From the NCBI GenBank assembly GCA_028697205.1, contig JAQVFO010000002.1, positions 124,001 through 188,000 on the forward strand: a stretch of DNA of 64,000 nucleotides, written 5' to 3'. The position numbers and the translations under genes were made by a program. Positions 45,822 through 57,014 of the stretch are shown here, one piece after another. How positions within the stretch are numbered: the stretch's first letter is position 1; each line of letters opens with the position of its first letter. The DNA is from Candidatus Altimarinota bacterium. GTDB taxonomy: Bacteria > Patescibacteriota > Gracilibacteria > BD1-5 > UBA6164. A model generated the notes under the pieces. It had not been told where the DNA came from, did no database searches, and saw nothing but the letters and a program-made list of their open reading frames with translations.

Positions 45822-48800
45822 TTAATTTAATAAACTATTTAAAATTTTTTGTATTTCTAATACTAAGTATTCTATTTCTTTCTTAGTTAAATCATCTTTT
45901 GTCATTTTAAGATATTTTTGTTTTGATTTTTCAAGTGAATTTATAAGTTTTTGAATAGCTTTATTATCTAACTTTTGTGACTCTAATTTTAATTTGGTCT
46001 TATTTAAGTTTGATTTATGTTTAAGTAAAAATGATACATCTAAATCTAATCTCAAAAGTTTTTCAGAATCTATATTTTCATTATTTACTTTTATATTTTC
46101 GCCATCATCTAAGTTATAGTTTATTTCAATAATATTATTATATAAATCACCTATTTTATCTAATTTTCAAGTATATTTATCATAATTAAATGTAATAGTA
46201 TTTTTATCTGATTTTATACTACTTATTTTTCATTCTTGATTATATTTTAAATCAAAATCTTGTAAAACACTTCAGTTACTTACTTCTACTTTCTCTATTC
46301 TACTATCCTTTAAATTATATATATATTTTTTGTTTTTCTCTCATAATATAATATGCATATTTCAAGCATTAAGTATTTCTAAATCACTTTTTTCTTCTGC
46401 TTTATATTTAAAATCTTTACTTAAATCAAAGATTAGTTTTTCTCAATCAGCTTGTATAATCTCAATTTTTTGTTCATTTTTATTATCAACTTTTATATCA
46501 TAATTTGTTATAACTTCTCAAGCTGAATTCTTAAATAATTTTAAATCAATATTATTATAAAATACAGAATTTAAAATATTTTCATTTATTTTTTTATCTT
46601 GAACTCACGTTTTTTCAATTGAGATATGTTCTGTTTTTAAAACTTTATCATTACCATCAAGTAATTCCAAAATTAAATCATATTTTCAAACTTCTTTTAA
46701 TGCAATTTCCAAGATTCAATCTATTTTTTCTTGTCAGCTTAGTAAAACTTGTCATTCTACCACATTTTGTCATTCCGACTGTAATGGAGGAATCTGTTCT
46801 GTGCTTGTTACATTGCTATTATACTGTTCACTATTAATTTCTTTAACAGATTTTTCAACTTCGCTCGAAATGACATTTTTTAATATTTTCCACCTTATGC
46901 TATCAACTTTTTCTCTATCTTGTCATTTTACATTGTATCTAACTTCTAAATTATCCTTGCTAGTTCTTAATTCCTTTGTAACATCTAAAGTAAGTGGTAA
47001 ATTTGCATTTAAGTCTGTATAAGTTCATCAACTTGATGTAGACACAACTTCATAATCTTCACTAAGTCATAGTTTTGCATTTCATGCAATTACCACACTT
47101 CCGCTTTCAGTATCTCAATTTTCATCATACTTATTCATCACGATATGATATTCTCAATCTCAAGTTGAAGTTGTTTCTATTTTATGGTTTATTTTTTCTC
47201 ACTCTTTTATTGGAATCAAGAAAAACTCTCTTTCTCCAGATTCTCATGCTCTTCAACTCGTCCAAGCTCCAGGAATCTCATTTATAATCATTCCAGTATC
47301 TCTATCTATTCCAATTCTTCTACCTTGTTCATCAGTAATTAGAATATCAATTGGTGAGAGAATGTCATATAGTGCTAGTGAAGTTAACTTTTCAGTTGAG
47401 CTAGGTAAGTCTAAAGAATACTTTCAATTTGTAACATTATCAAATTTTTTCGTATAATATTTATCATCAAAAAATATTGATAAAGGACTATAATTTTTTA
47501 TTCAATATAGTGATTCTCTACTAAATAAAAGTGTATTTTCAATTTTTTTATATATATAACTAGCATATCAGAAATTATTTATCAATGATACTCTTTCATA
47601 ATTTGTAGTATTTGTTCAAGCTATAAAATCAATAACCTTTGCACTTGTAGTAAATGGCATAATTGAGTGTGCACAAGCTTCATAAGTTGTATTTGTTCAA
47701 AATCAATTATATATATTTTGGCTACAATCTATTGGCAATGATTGAAATTTATTATTCACTATTTCTTGTCAATCTGTTGTATCATTTGGAACTAGTCTTA
47801 AATTATTTGATGGAACAGTTCAGTCTCATCATAATCATGAATTATCTCTTAAAATATCTTTTATCAAATAGTAATCATTTCAAATATTACTATTATATTT
47901 ATCATAAATATCTTGTCATTTATGATTATAAGTATTATCAATAGTAGTTGAAAATAAAGTAGATTTATTTCACAGTTCAAAATCCAAGATATTATTCTCA
48001 TCTTTATTTCAAGTTATAGTAGAATAATATAAAAGATATTCCCCTTCAATTTTATCAAACATTTTTTCTATATTTTTCTTTTTATTTAACTCCTCCAAGA
48101 AGCTATTGCTAGGATAGTTTTCTGATGGAACAAAATACTTTTGAGTATAATTCTCAGTAATAGTTGTTTCCTTAGGATAGTTTTTTAGCAAGTATCATAT
48201 TTTTATATTATTATAATTCGTATCATCAACCACATCAGGAAGAAGTTGTCATATTGAAACTATTCAATTTGGTATTTTATTATCATATCAATGAATAAGT
48301 TTATATAATCATCCGTCAGTATTTACATCTAATTGTTGTTTGATTCCTATATATCAAACTCAAAATCAATCCGTCATCTCTATATCTCATTTTTCCCAAA
48401 TTGGAAAAGCCTTTGGGGATCATCTCTGTGGAGTTGCAATAGTTACAAGTTTATTAACTTTTATGTTTTTTAATATTGTTTTTGAAGAGTATGGATTAAT
48501 ACATGGAACTGATTGAATCTTAGGTAATATTCAATTTGCTACATAGTTATCTCATCTTGGAAATGATGGAATATCAAAAGATCAATCATTTAATTTATTG
48601 TATCAAGCACACATATCCTCAAGCATAGCTCTAGCCACCAATCATCACATAGAGTGAGCTACTATATTTACCTTTCATATATTACACTTATTTTGTGCTT
48701 CATAATCCTTAAGTATAAGTCATATAAGTTGTGTAAGTAGAGTTGCAGATATCTTGTTGTCTTTTTTCCAATCATATCACCATACATACAGTCATCATTT

Positions 48801-49136
48801 AGGATTACTTCAATCTAAACTTAAAGTAAATTCGTCTTTGTAAAATACGTCTTTTATACTATATCAATTTTTCTTAAATGTATATATAAGTGGATCATAA
48901 GCATGTGTTATAGGATCTGGTATCCATCTTTTTACATTTGATTCTCCATATCACTCAGAACTATACCATGAAGCAAGTATTCAAGGAATAAGTATAGTCG
49001 GGATATCTTTTTCTTGTACATTTTCACATGTATTATCTCAAAGCGTTAAAATAGCTCTTTCCTCAGGTAGTAAAAGAGCTAATGTTTGATTTGTTAAAAG
49101 GAATATAATTATAGTTATTGATAGTAATTTTTTCAT
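45822..49136 (-). CDS. Secreted LCAT/lipase-like alpha/beta hydrolase with long C-terminal region, 1,104 aa
   Basis: Signal peptide MKKLLSITIIIFLLTNQTLA. Residues about 35-500 form an alpha/beta hydrolase of the lecithin:cholesterol acyltransferase/PGAP1-like type: IPTILIPGILASW (oxyanion-hole strand), NIVAHSMGGLVARAML with nucleophile Ser162, LVTIATPQRGSPKAF, GGDGTVPSNNL with Asp438 and EACAHSIM with His490, a complete Ser-Asp-His triad. It would cleave acyl esters of lipids outside the cell. Residues 500-1,030 are beta-rich, with no recognised domain; the last ~70 are a lysine-rich coiled coil. A 108-base palindromic repeat (46768-46875) is translated in frame within this region. The upstream gene ends 6 bases before this start. 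Confidence 0.85.
46768..46875. repeat. Palindromic interspersed-type repeat inside the lipase gene
   Basis: Two 31-base arms (46768-46798 and 46845-46875) form an imperfect inverted repeat with 23 of 31 positions matching when I align them; both begin TGTCATT and end AATCTGTT. They flank 46 bases. The whole is 108 bases, exactly 36 codons, so the host reading frame is kept. A third TGTCATTC lies 18 bases before the left arm (46750). The arms are visibly richer in G+C than the surroundings. Confidence 0.8.
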
Positions 49137-49142
49137 GAAAAA

Positions 49143-50033
49143 TTATATATTTAATATTTTATTATTAACTCAATGTCATATCAAATTTTTTAAAATATCT
49201 AAAACCTTGTCAGATAATTCAACATAATATTCTGATCACTTTTCTTTTCATTTATATTCATCCCTTTTTGTTTCTATATAGTTAATAGCTTCAATTATAT
49301 ATTTATTATTAGTATAGCTTTTATAATTGCCAATAACATTTATATTATTATTATACAATGGCTTATCATTAACAAAATAATCATTAACAAACATCTTTAA
49401 AAAGTATGCTTGAAAGGTTACATCATTATATTTTTTAAATACATTTTCATATCAATATTTTTCTAAATCAAAAAATATGTTTGAATATAATGATTTATTA
49501 TTTGTTCTCATAGCAAACTCCAACCCATCAATACTATCATCCAAAGTTTTAAAGGGCTTATATAAACTAGGGTTAAATCAATATCTTTCAGTTAGAAAAA
49601 AGTAAATATTTTTATTTGTTATATTTTTTCAATCCTGATATAAAAATAATCTTGGATGTGTTTGTAGTGTGTACCAAGGATTTGTGATATAAAAAAGTAA
49701 GTAAACACCTAAAAATGTTCATGCTACTATTTTATAATACCATTTGTTTGTTTTTGTATTATCATCTTTTATAAATTTCTTTTTGAATAAATTTACAATT
49801 ATTACTAGTCAAATTATACTATATAACAAAACCGATACAAACATCCAATTATTACTAAATATACCATCTGTTGTAAAAGCAAATGGTAAATAAAAATTAT
49901 CTACTCTATCCCAATGATAAAACTTTCATATTAATACAAATATTAATATTACTCATACTAACATAGTTAAAAATAATCAAAAATTTTTTAGTATACTATT
50001 TCATAATAATTTTAGTTTTTCATTTTTTCCCAT
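49143..50033 (-). CDS. Membrane protein of unknown function, 296 aa
   Basis: No family recognised. Three hydrophobic segments lie in the first 120 residues (FLTMLVGVILIFVLI, WMFVSVLLYSIIGLVIIV, IVAGTFLGVYLLFYI), then a polar, probably extracytoplasmic domain of about 170 residues with many aromatic and Asn residues (ITNPWYTLQTHPRLFLYQDG). It is immediately upstream of the secreted lipase gene, 6 bases apart, which suggests a partner in its export, folding or anchoring. Such small-spacing pairs of lipase and membrane chaperone are known in other bacteria (Lif foldases), but no sequence match to Lif was seen. Confidence 0.75.
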
Positions 50034-50195
50034 ACAACTAATTAAAAATTAAACTATCTTTACATAATGCAAATACTCAATAACTTTATCTTTTTATTGC
50101 TATATAATATAGATTTTATATATATTAAGTCTATATATTTATATTTTTAAATCAAATATTTTCTCTCTTTAAAAAAACAACTTTATATTCCTAAA
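50034..50195 (-). other. Leader region of the lipase operon
   Basis: This 162-base AT-rich gap is the only large break in the minus-strand run between glyA and the lipase gene. It probably holds a promoter for 50033-45365; several TATA-like boxes are possible and none stands out. No hairpin with a T run was seen. Confidence 0.35.
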
Positions 50196-52157
50196 TTAAT
50201 TAATGGACAAAAAATCCTTTAAAATTCCAAGCAAGTCTTCTTTTTTAGAAGTATTATAAATCAAAATTATTTTATCTAAATACTTTTCTGTTAATAGTGA
50301 TATATTTATCATTAATTTATCATAAAACATAACTTCATATTGCAAATTTTGAAATGAACTATAAGTAATATCTTTATCATAAAAACTTGTTCAATAAGTT
50401 AAACTTTCTACAATTATATTTATAAGTTTTTTATAGTTTTCTTCACTATATCATTTTTTTATATATGAACTATATCATGCCTCAAAATATAATAGATTTA
50501 TATAATCTTTATAGTTTTTTATATCAAATTCTTGAGTTTTATTACTAGTCAAATCAATTTCTTTGTCTATACTTTTTAAAATACTTGTGTCACTACAACT
50601 TACATGAGATATACAGTTATTTAATACATCAAATTTGTTTTTATCTATACGTTTATAATCTTTTAAATATTTATTAATTAAAAATACTTTATCAATTTCT
50701 TTTAAAACTAAATTATATTTTTTATATCAAAAATACGTATTTATAAATGAAATAAAATTTTTCTTATTTTTTGATAAATCATTTTCTATAAATAAAACCA
50801 AATCAATAAAATCTTTTTCAGTAATCTTATCAGTTTTTGAAATTCAAGTTTTAAATAATCCTAAGTCTGAAAATATATCAAAACTTAGATTTTCATTAGA
50901 CAAATAAGTTTGAAATATAATGTTTGATAAATACAAAGATGCTTTAGCATAAGTTAAATATGCACTATTATCAATTTTTGAAACATTTAAGTATAAATCA
51001 TTAAAAACTAAATTTGAACTATCTCAAATATAGATAAAATCAAGAGCTTCTTTTTCACTTATATATTTATTTAAGTTTGGTTTATTTACATAAATTTCAG
51101 ACTTATAATAATCTCATTTTTTATCAAAAAAACTTGCTACACATGAAAAATATCCTTTTAATAATGCAAAATCTATAACATATTTATTATTATTTAAACT
51201 ATCATTAATAATAGTTTTATTTAAATCTTCACATCTTAAGTTTATATTTGAATTTACTTCTATATTACTTGGTATATTTAATAATAATTCATTATTTAAA
51301 AGTGTTAAATATATTTTTCACTCATCACTTTTTCAATAATATTTTATAGTCAAAGCATCACTATAAAATCATGAGTTATAACAATCATTATAAACAACTA
51401 TAAAATACGAATAACTTGAATCAGGAGTCAACGAAAAATCTTCAAAACTACTTTTTCAAGTATCAATTAAATATTCTTTATACTCCGGTGATATTTTGAT
51501 AATTTTGATTTTTTCTCAAGTAGTATTTTGCCAAGAAATATTTACATAATCAAGTAATCAATTATTTTTTATTTCTATTTTTACTGAGCTTACCTTGCTT
51601 GGAATGCTACATGAATTTACATTTGATCATACTCACTGTGGGGTATAAGTTGGATTTTCACTTACATATTTTATCAAAGGATAAGATAAAAAATTATTTT
51701 CCTTTGGATGATCCTGAAATGACAAAATTTGATTTTTATAAATTCAAAATACTCAAACAGGAACTTGATGGAATGGGGATTCTACTGTTCTTTTTGTTCA
51801 TAAAAATCAAATACTACTCCATTTTTGATCACTGAAGTTTTTTGTAAATTTATTTCAAAAGTATCAAATACTACTTCATAATTCATCACTAAAAAAACTA
51901 TTAAATTTATTTCAAAAGTATCAAATACTGCTTCATAATTCATCACTAAAAAAACTATTAAATTTATTTCATAAATACCCTAAATTTATGTTTGTATAAT
52001 TTGAAGAAAAATTATTTAGGTTATCTATATTTTCCAACATACTTCAAGTACTACAAGATCTTCATTCGATATATCAATCACAAAAATAAGTATTAGTAAT
52101 ACTATACGTAAAAGCAAAAATTAAAAATATGTAGATTAAAAGAATCTTTTTTATCAT
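50196..52157 (-). CDS. Exported protein with 19-residue tandem repeats, 653 aa
   Basis: No known family. Signal peptide MIKKILLIYIFLIFAFTYSI. Residues about 55-120 contain tandem repeats of FGNKFNSFFSDELGSSIGY (19 aa, 57 bases): two nearly identical copies, a diverged third (NKFTKNFSDQKWSSIG) and a fourth remnant. Next comes a Fn3-like or Ig-like segment (VKIEIKNNGLLDYVNISWQN) with Cys residues, then an Asp/Lys/Asn-rich helical C-terminal half. The stop of the preceding exported-protein gene lies 3 bases before this ATG, so the two are co-translated or at least co-transcribed. Probably a surface protein. Confidence 0.8.
51806..51985. repeat. 57-bp tandem repeat within the 653-aa gene
   Basis: The unit is 57 bases (19 codons). 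Two adjacent units differ at one base (CTACTTC versus CTGCTTC) over nearly their full length; flanking units are diverged. Near-identity at silent positions implies recent duplication. Confidence 0.85.
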
Positions 52158-52160
52158 TTT

Positions 52161-53402
52161 CTACCGAGAAAAAATAGCATAAACAGAGTTTGCAATTGCA
52201 GGAATATCTTGTCATGTAATTTCCTTATACAAAGAAGTACTTGAATAATTTAATTTAAACATATCTGAAGCGTTCAATTTTTGAAAAATCCATCAAATTC
52301 ATTTTGTTCAAATGTTATCAAGTTTATAATTTTTCCTTAAATTTCTTATATCATAAGTATCAGTATATTCACCTAAAAATACATTATTTATTATGTTCCT
52401 ATTATATGAAATATCTATAGTATTAGTATTTTCAAACAAATTATTCACAAATATTCAATACTTTAGATTTGTATCATTAGCTCAAAGATAAAAATTATTA
52501 AAATTAGAAAATTTATTGTTTATAAATGAAACATTTTTTGTATTTTCTGTTATAAAATTATTTCATCATAAATCTAATTCATTTGACATCAAAGTAAAAA
52601 AATTAAGATCATATCATCAAAAATTTCATCATTTATTTTGAAAGGTAATATTGTAAGTTCAACTAGAATATAAGTTCTGAAAATTAATTTTACTATCTTT
52701 AATAATTAATGGAGTATAAAAGTTATAATTTCAATTCATCTCTATATCAATCGTTGAATTTTGTATATATTGAAATGGATTATAATAGTATTTTACAACA
52801 TAAGTTACTCAGTGAGCATAATCATTATATCAATAAGAGTTTGTATTTCAAAATTCAGTTCATGGTAAAAGTTTTATATAAGAATCCTTTATTTTAACTC
52901 ATAAATTATAATAATCATATCACAAATAAGGAGGATTAGTTAAAAAATAGTATCAAACAGAATTACTTAAAAACTTTGCATTATTAAAAATAATTCCTCA
53001 TCACTTTAAGTAAGGGATATTAAAAATTATATTACTTATAACTAACCCATTATCTCAGATTCATTCTATATTTAAATAATTTTTGTAAGCATTTCAATCA
53101 AAATTTAGATTAATTGTATTTACTCATAATTTTTGCAAACTACAACTTACTTTTATATTAAAATTAATTCCTACTTGATAAGTTAATAATCAATTATTTA
53201 TATTATTGTTTATATATTCTATAGTTTTTTCAATTCAATCATTTAAAGTTTTATACGGTTTTGTTGAATCAAATGGAATTCAAGATGAATCACTTCAATT
53301 CTCACAATCTATCAATGTATAATCACTTTGATAATCTGAAGCTGCAAAAGTGTGTGAATAAAGTAAAAATAATGAAATAAATAAAAATATTAATTTCCTC
53401 AT
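52161..53402 (-). CDS. Exported, probably beta-helix protein, 413 aa
   Basis: Signal peptide MRKLIFLFISLFLLYSHTFA. The mature protein is very rich in Asn, Tyr, Phe and TGA glycine, with repeated short strands and N-rich turns (NFITENTKNVSFINNKFSNF, NLFENTNTIDISYNRNIINN), the texture of right-handed parallel beta-helix proteins such as the pectate-lyase-like or autotransporter passenger type. Two Cys pairs are near the N-terminus (DCENGS, VSCSLQ). No catalytic motif was recognised. It is the gene just before the tandem-repeat protein (3 bases) and 25 bases after a cytoplasmic protein gene. Confidence 0.75.
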
Positions 53403-53427
53403 AACAATTATTATTTAAAAATATAAA

Positions 53428-54105
53428 CTACTCCTCCCCCTCAATCTCCACAGAAAAATAAACACTTCTATATGATTTTTTCAATTCAGATATTATGAAA
53501 TCTACATAATTATAAGACTTTCACTCACTTATATTTATATTTAATGATTTGAAAAAATACACAAAAACTTCACTTATAAACTTATGTAAATCTTCATCAT
53601 AATTATCAAGTAAATCTATAAGTCTTTTTGTAAGTATATCAGAAGATTCCATTGCAACTACATCCATCATATCTTCTACCCAATGGTTAATCCTATCTCT
53701 TAATTCTTTTGGCATATCATTATCATCAAAGTCTTTTTCTATATTATTTTTATATTCAAACTTTATGTGTGATTTTCATGAAATATCTCTTATTGCTTTG
53801 CTTATATCTTCATAGATAAGTGAAAATATCCCTATTAAAAAATTTGAAGGGTATCATCTATCTCTACAAGGAAAAAGCAAAGAAACTATATCATCATATT
53901 TCTTCTCCAAAATAATCTTTACCAAAAAATGAGCTAAAAGTAAATCATATTTTTTAGCTTTTTTTTCATCTTTTTGAATTTTTTGTGATTTAGCACTAGC
54001 TTTTTTTACAGATTCTTTAAATTTTTCAGAGACTTCTAAACCACTGTTAGCGGTATTTCCAGACTCATCACCTGCTTCACCAGAATCAAAATCATCTAAT
54101 CACAT
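53428..54105 (-). CDS. Cytoplasmic protein of unknown function, 225 aa
   Basis: No family recognised. The second codon is TGA (MGLDDFDSGEAGDESG), giving an acidic, disordered N-terminus of about 30 residues, then a lysine-rich helix (KESVKKASAKSQKIQKDEKK) and an all-alpha domain (LIGIFSLIYEDISKAIRD, ELRDRINHWVEDMMDVVAME). The end is acidic (EIEGEE). It uses few glycines. It follows prmC by 25 bases and precedes the beta-helix gene by 25 bases. A structural or regulatory role is possible; nothing in the sequence specifies it. Confidence 0.8.
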
Positions 54106-54130
54106 AAGTAAAAAATTAGTATTTAATTGT

Positions 54131-55003
54131 TTATTGAAGCTTGTCTTCTTTAAACTTTATTTTTATTACCCTTTCTATATTATTTGTATCTTTAAAATAT
54201 TCAAATTTTAATCATTTTTTTGATAAGAAATTTTTGCTTGTTTCATATTGATCAAACCCTATTTCTATAAACAACACCAAACTTTTAAAATTGCTTTTCA
54301 AATCAAAAAGTTTGTTTATAAGTTCTTCATAAAGTTCAAATCAAGTTTCAACTCAACCATACAAAGCCACTTTTGGTTCAAAAGTATAAACTCAAAAATC
54401 CATATTATTAAAGTCTTTTTCTTTTATATATGGCAAATTTGCTGTAATTACTAAATCTTTTCAATCAAGTTGTCAAAAATCAAAATTTCTAAAATCAATA
54501 TTTATTAAATTAATTTTTTCTTCTAAATTATGTATTCATATATTTTTTTTTGCTACTTGAAATGCTTTTGGTGATAATTCTAATGCAAAACAATTTTCAA
54601 ACCTTATTTCTTTTGTTTTTAAAATACTTATAGGAATAATACCAGATCAAGTTCATATATCTATAAAAACTGAATTTTTATGATTTTCACCTCTAAATTT
54701 TTGATTTTTAATTACTTGTAAAACAAGTACTTCAGTATCATCTCTGGGAATAAGGACATTTTCATCTACATAGAAATCAATTCAAAAAAAATTAACATTA
54801 TTTATTATATAAGCTAAAGGATATCAAGATTGAATTTTCTCATAAATTTTTATTATTTTTTCAGCCAAATTTGTATCTATGTTATCAAGCAAAAAGACAC
54901 CTTTTTTATCCATATTTAAAACAAACTCTAAAACTTGATTTATAGTCTTAGAGTCTAATTTATATTGTGATTTTCAAATATTTACTAATTCATATTTCTT
55001 CAT
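54131..55003 (-). CDS. prmC: Release factor glutamine methyltransferase, 290 aa
   Basis: SAM-dependent enzyme that methylates the GGQ glutamine of RF1/RF2. It has the N-terminal helical domain ending GYPLAYIINNVNFFGIDFYV (family P-x-x-Y-I-x-x-x-x-F-x-G), then IPRDDTEVLV, motif I FIDIGTGSGIIPISI with two TGA glycines, and NLPYI at residues 189-193 in place of the usual NPPYI, followed by FEPKVALYGG. Normal length. NLPY occurs in some family members and still supplies the Asn, Pro and Tyr that hold the substrate amide. In a lineage that reads UGA as Gly, RF2 is expected to be missing and RF1 would be the only substrate (established idea, not visible here). Confidence 0.92.
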
Positions 55004-55024
55004 TTAAACTTAATTTTTTAGTAA

Positions 55025-55786
55025 CTAATTTTCAAATTTTTTTCTGTTAAATATAAGTACCGTAAAAATAATTATCAAACTTAAATATACAAGTGAATAT
55101 GTAGTATTAAAAAGAAAATATAAAGGTTTAAAATCTGTAAAACTTCAAATTACATCTTTTATATTCAACGCCTCAAATGGAGGAAATAACAATTGAACAA
55201 CTTTTATAGAATTAATTAGTATGATATTTTCAGTTTTATTAACTAAATCTAGAAGTAAAGAAAAACTATGACTAATAAAGTAAATCATAACACTTACTAA
55301 GATAGTGAGAATATTTGACATAAATGTTGAGAAGAAAAAAACAAGTCCAAGAAGTATCTCAAGTTTAAAAAATGTAAATATCAAAGACCAAATAATTAAT
55401 CAAGTGATGCTAATATCTTTTAAAAATAAAACAATAAAAAATAAAATTGCTTGTAATAAAACTATAAGTGCTATACAAAGAGAAAAACCTAAGAATTTTC
55501 AAATAATAAATTCCCATCTTTTAATTGGTTTTGAAAGTATTAAAAAGATAGTTTTTCATTCTATTTCTTTAAAAAGTAACTGACTTCATACAAAAAGTAC
55601 ACTTAGAAATCAAAATATTTCAATCATTCCAAGTCAAAAATCAGTTATTATTTTACTATCATCTCATATAGTTAATTTTCATAAAGATATAGAAAAAACT
55701 ATAAGAACAAATGCAAAAAAGATTATCAAATATAAAAATTTGTTTCTAGTTATTTCTCTAAATGTATTTAATGCTATGTTAAACAT
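55025..55786 (-). CDS. ABC-2 type transporter permease, 253 aa
   Basis: Six hydrophobic segments and a NosY/ABC-2-like beginning: MFNIALNTFREITRNKFLYL, then ILSKPIKRWEFIIGKFLGF, a hallmark of these permeases (L-x-K-P-I-x-R-x-x-F-x-x-G-K). Such proteins pair with an ABC ATPase to export lipids, glycans or proteins. No ATPase gene is adjacent: the upstream neighbour is a 64-residue protein and the downstream one is prmC. The partner must be encoded elsewhere. The gaps to both neighbours are short (26 and 21 bases). Confidence 0.8.
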
Positions 55787-55812
55787 AATAATTAAAGTTA
55801 ATGTTATTAAAT

Positions 55813-56007
55813 TTATAATATTTCTATCACTCTATGACAAGGAAGATTTGAATTATCTATAACAGTTTTGTTGTTAGATTCTCAATTTCATCAACCTCCT
55901 TCTTTTCTTAAAATACTATTTACCAAATTTCCTACTAATCAAGAAATTGAAATCTTATTTGTAGTAATTTTTCATAAATTTCAGCTATCTCTTAATGAAT
56001 TTACCAT
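55813..56007 (-). CDS. 64-aa protein ending in an MGMT-like PCHRV motif
   Basis: Short reading frame from ATG 56007 to TAA 55815, 8 bases after the fmt stop. It has ISISGLVGNLVNSILRKEGG, a GGGGNGES stretch (mostly TGA glycine), and ends SNLPCHRVIEIL. PCHRV is the alkyl-acceptor signature of O6-methylguanine methyltransferases, and VGNLVN resembles the VG-x-A-x-x-x-N that precedes it in that family, but the spacing is about 15 residues too long and everything after the motif is missing. It may be a remnant or a chance match. The frame has TGA codons and tight spacing, so it is probably translated. Confidence 0.5.
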
Positions 56008-56015
56008 ATTTATAT

Positions 56016-56954
56016 TTAATTAAATTTATAATCTAAAAATTTTTTATTTCAATTTATGAAACTATTTATATCCATACTTTTTTTTCCTGCAAGTTTTATT
56101 TTATTCAAAAGTATCGCTTGTCAATTTTTTGAAATTATTCAAATTTGTTTATTTGCTAATTTAACTACACTTCATATTTTTCAGTCAATTTTTTCTCATA
56201 AACAAATATCCTCTAAATCAAGTTTTTTTCATTCAAAAAAAGTATAGATCCCAGGCCAAGTATAATAAGCTCTATATTTGTTATAAATTTCATCAGAATC
56301 CATTTCTGAAAAATTAATTTCTCAATCCTCTTTCTCTATTTTTTTACAATATGTAGCTTTTGAATTATCTTGAGGAGTTCATTTTATAGATCAAGATATA
56401 ATTCAATTTAAAGTTTCAATTAAAAGCTTAGGTCAAATTTCTTCAAATTTTTTAAATAAATCAGGTGTTTTGTCTACATTGTCCACTTTGATTTCTGCTA
56501 TTTTAAGCACATCTCACTCATCCATACCTTCTGACATATACATTATTGTCAATCATGTCAACTTATCTCAATTTTTTAGACTTTCCTGAATAGGACTCGC
56601 TCAACGGTATTTTGGAAGGATGCTCCCATGTATATTTATACACCCATATTTTGGAGCTTCCAAAACTTCTTTTGGCACAATTTTTCAGTAAGCTACAACA
56701 ACTATAAAATCTAGATTTAAATCTTTTAGAAATTTAAAAAAGTCCTCATTATTTTTTAACTTTTCTGGTTGAAGTATTTTTAATCATAATTCATTTGCTA
56801 CTTGTTTTACTGGAGTTTCTAGCATTTCTTTATCTCTTCAAACTGGCTTATCTGGTTGACTTACAACCAAAGCAACTTCTATATTTTTATCTTCATATAC
56901 TTTTGAAAGTATATTTTTACTAAACTCTCATGTTCAAAAAAATGCAATTTTCAT
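56016..56954 (-). CDS. fmt: Methionyl-tRNA formyltransferase, 312 aa
   Basis: Formylates initiator Met-tRNA with 10-formyl-THF. N-terminus MKIAFFGTGEFSKNIL, VVSQPDKPVGRDKE, and the catalytic region [20 protein letters not shown] with Asn107 and His109 of the N-x-H-x-S-x-L-P-x-[FWY]-R-G-[AG] signature. TIMYMSEGMDEGDVL carries the catalytic Asp. The C-terminal OB-like domain begins with RAYYTWPGIYTFF. Full length. It lies between a pilin-like gene (60 bases) and the 64-aa gene (8 bases); glyA in the same run supplies one-carbon units, a functional link. Confidence 0.96.
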
Positions 56955-57014
56955 ATAATATGGTTATATCATAAACTTATTAAACAATCTTTCTCCAAAA
57001 ATATGTATTCTTTA

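Noticed and set aside
46750-46875. Insertion sequence or transposon
   Set aside because: The element is only 108 bases, has no transposase and no target duplication that I can see; a non-autonomous palindromic repeat fits better.
46619-47287. Short plus-strand open frames opposite the lipase gene
   Set aside because: They lie antisense to the lipase frame and mostly arise from the palindromic repeat and its surroundings; no signal or motif.
51806-51985. CRISPR-like array
   Set aside because: The repeats are contiguous without spacers, are a multiple of three and lie in a reading frame.
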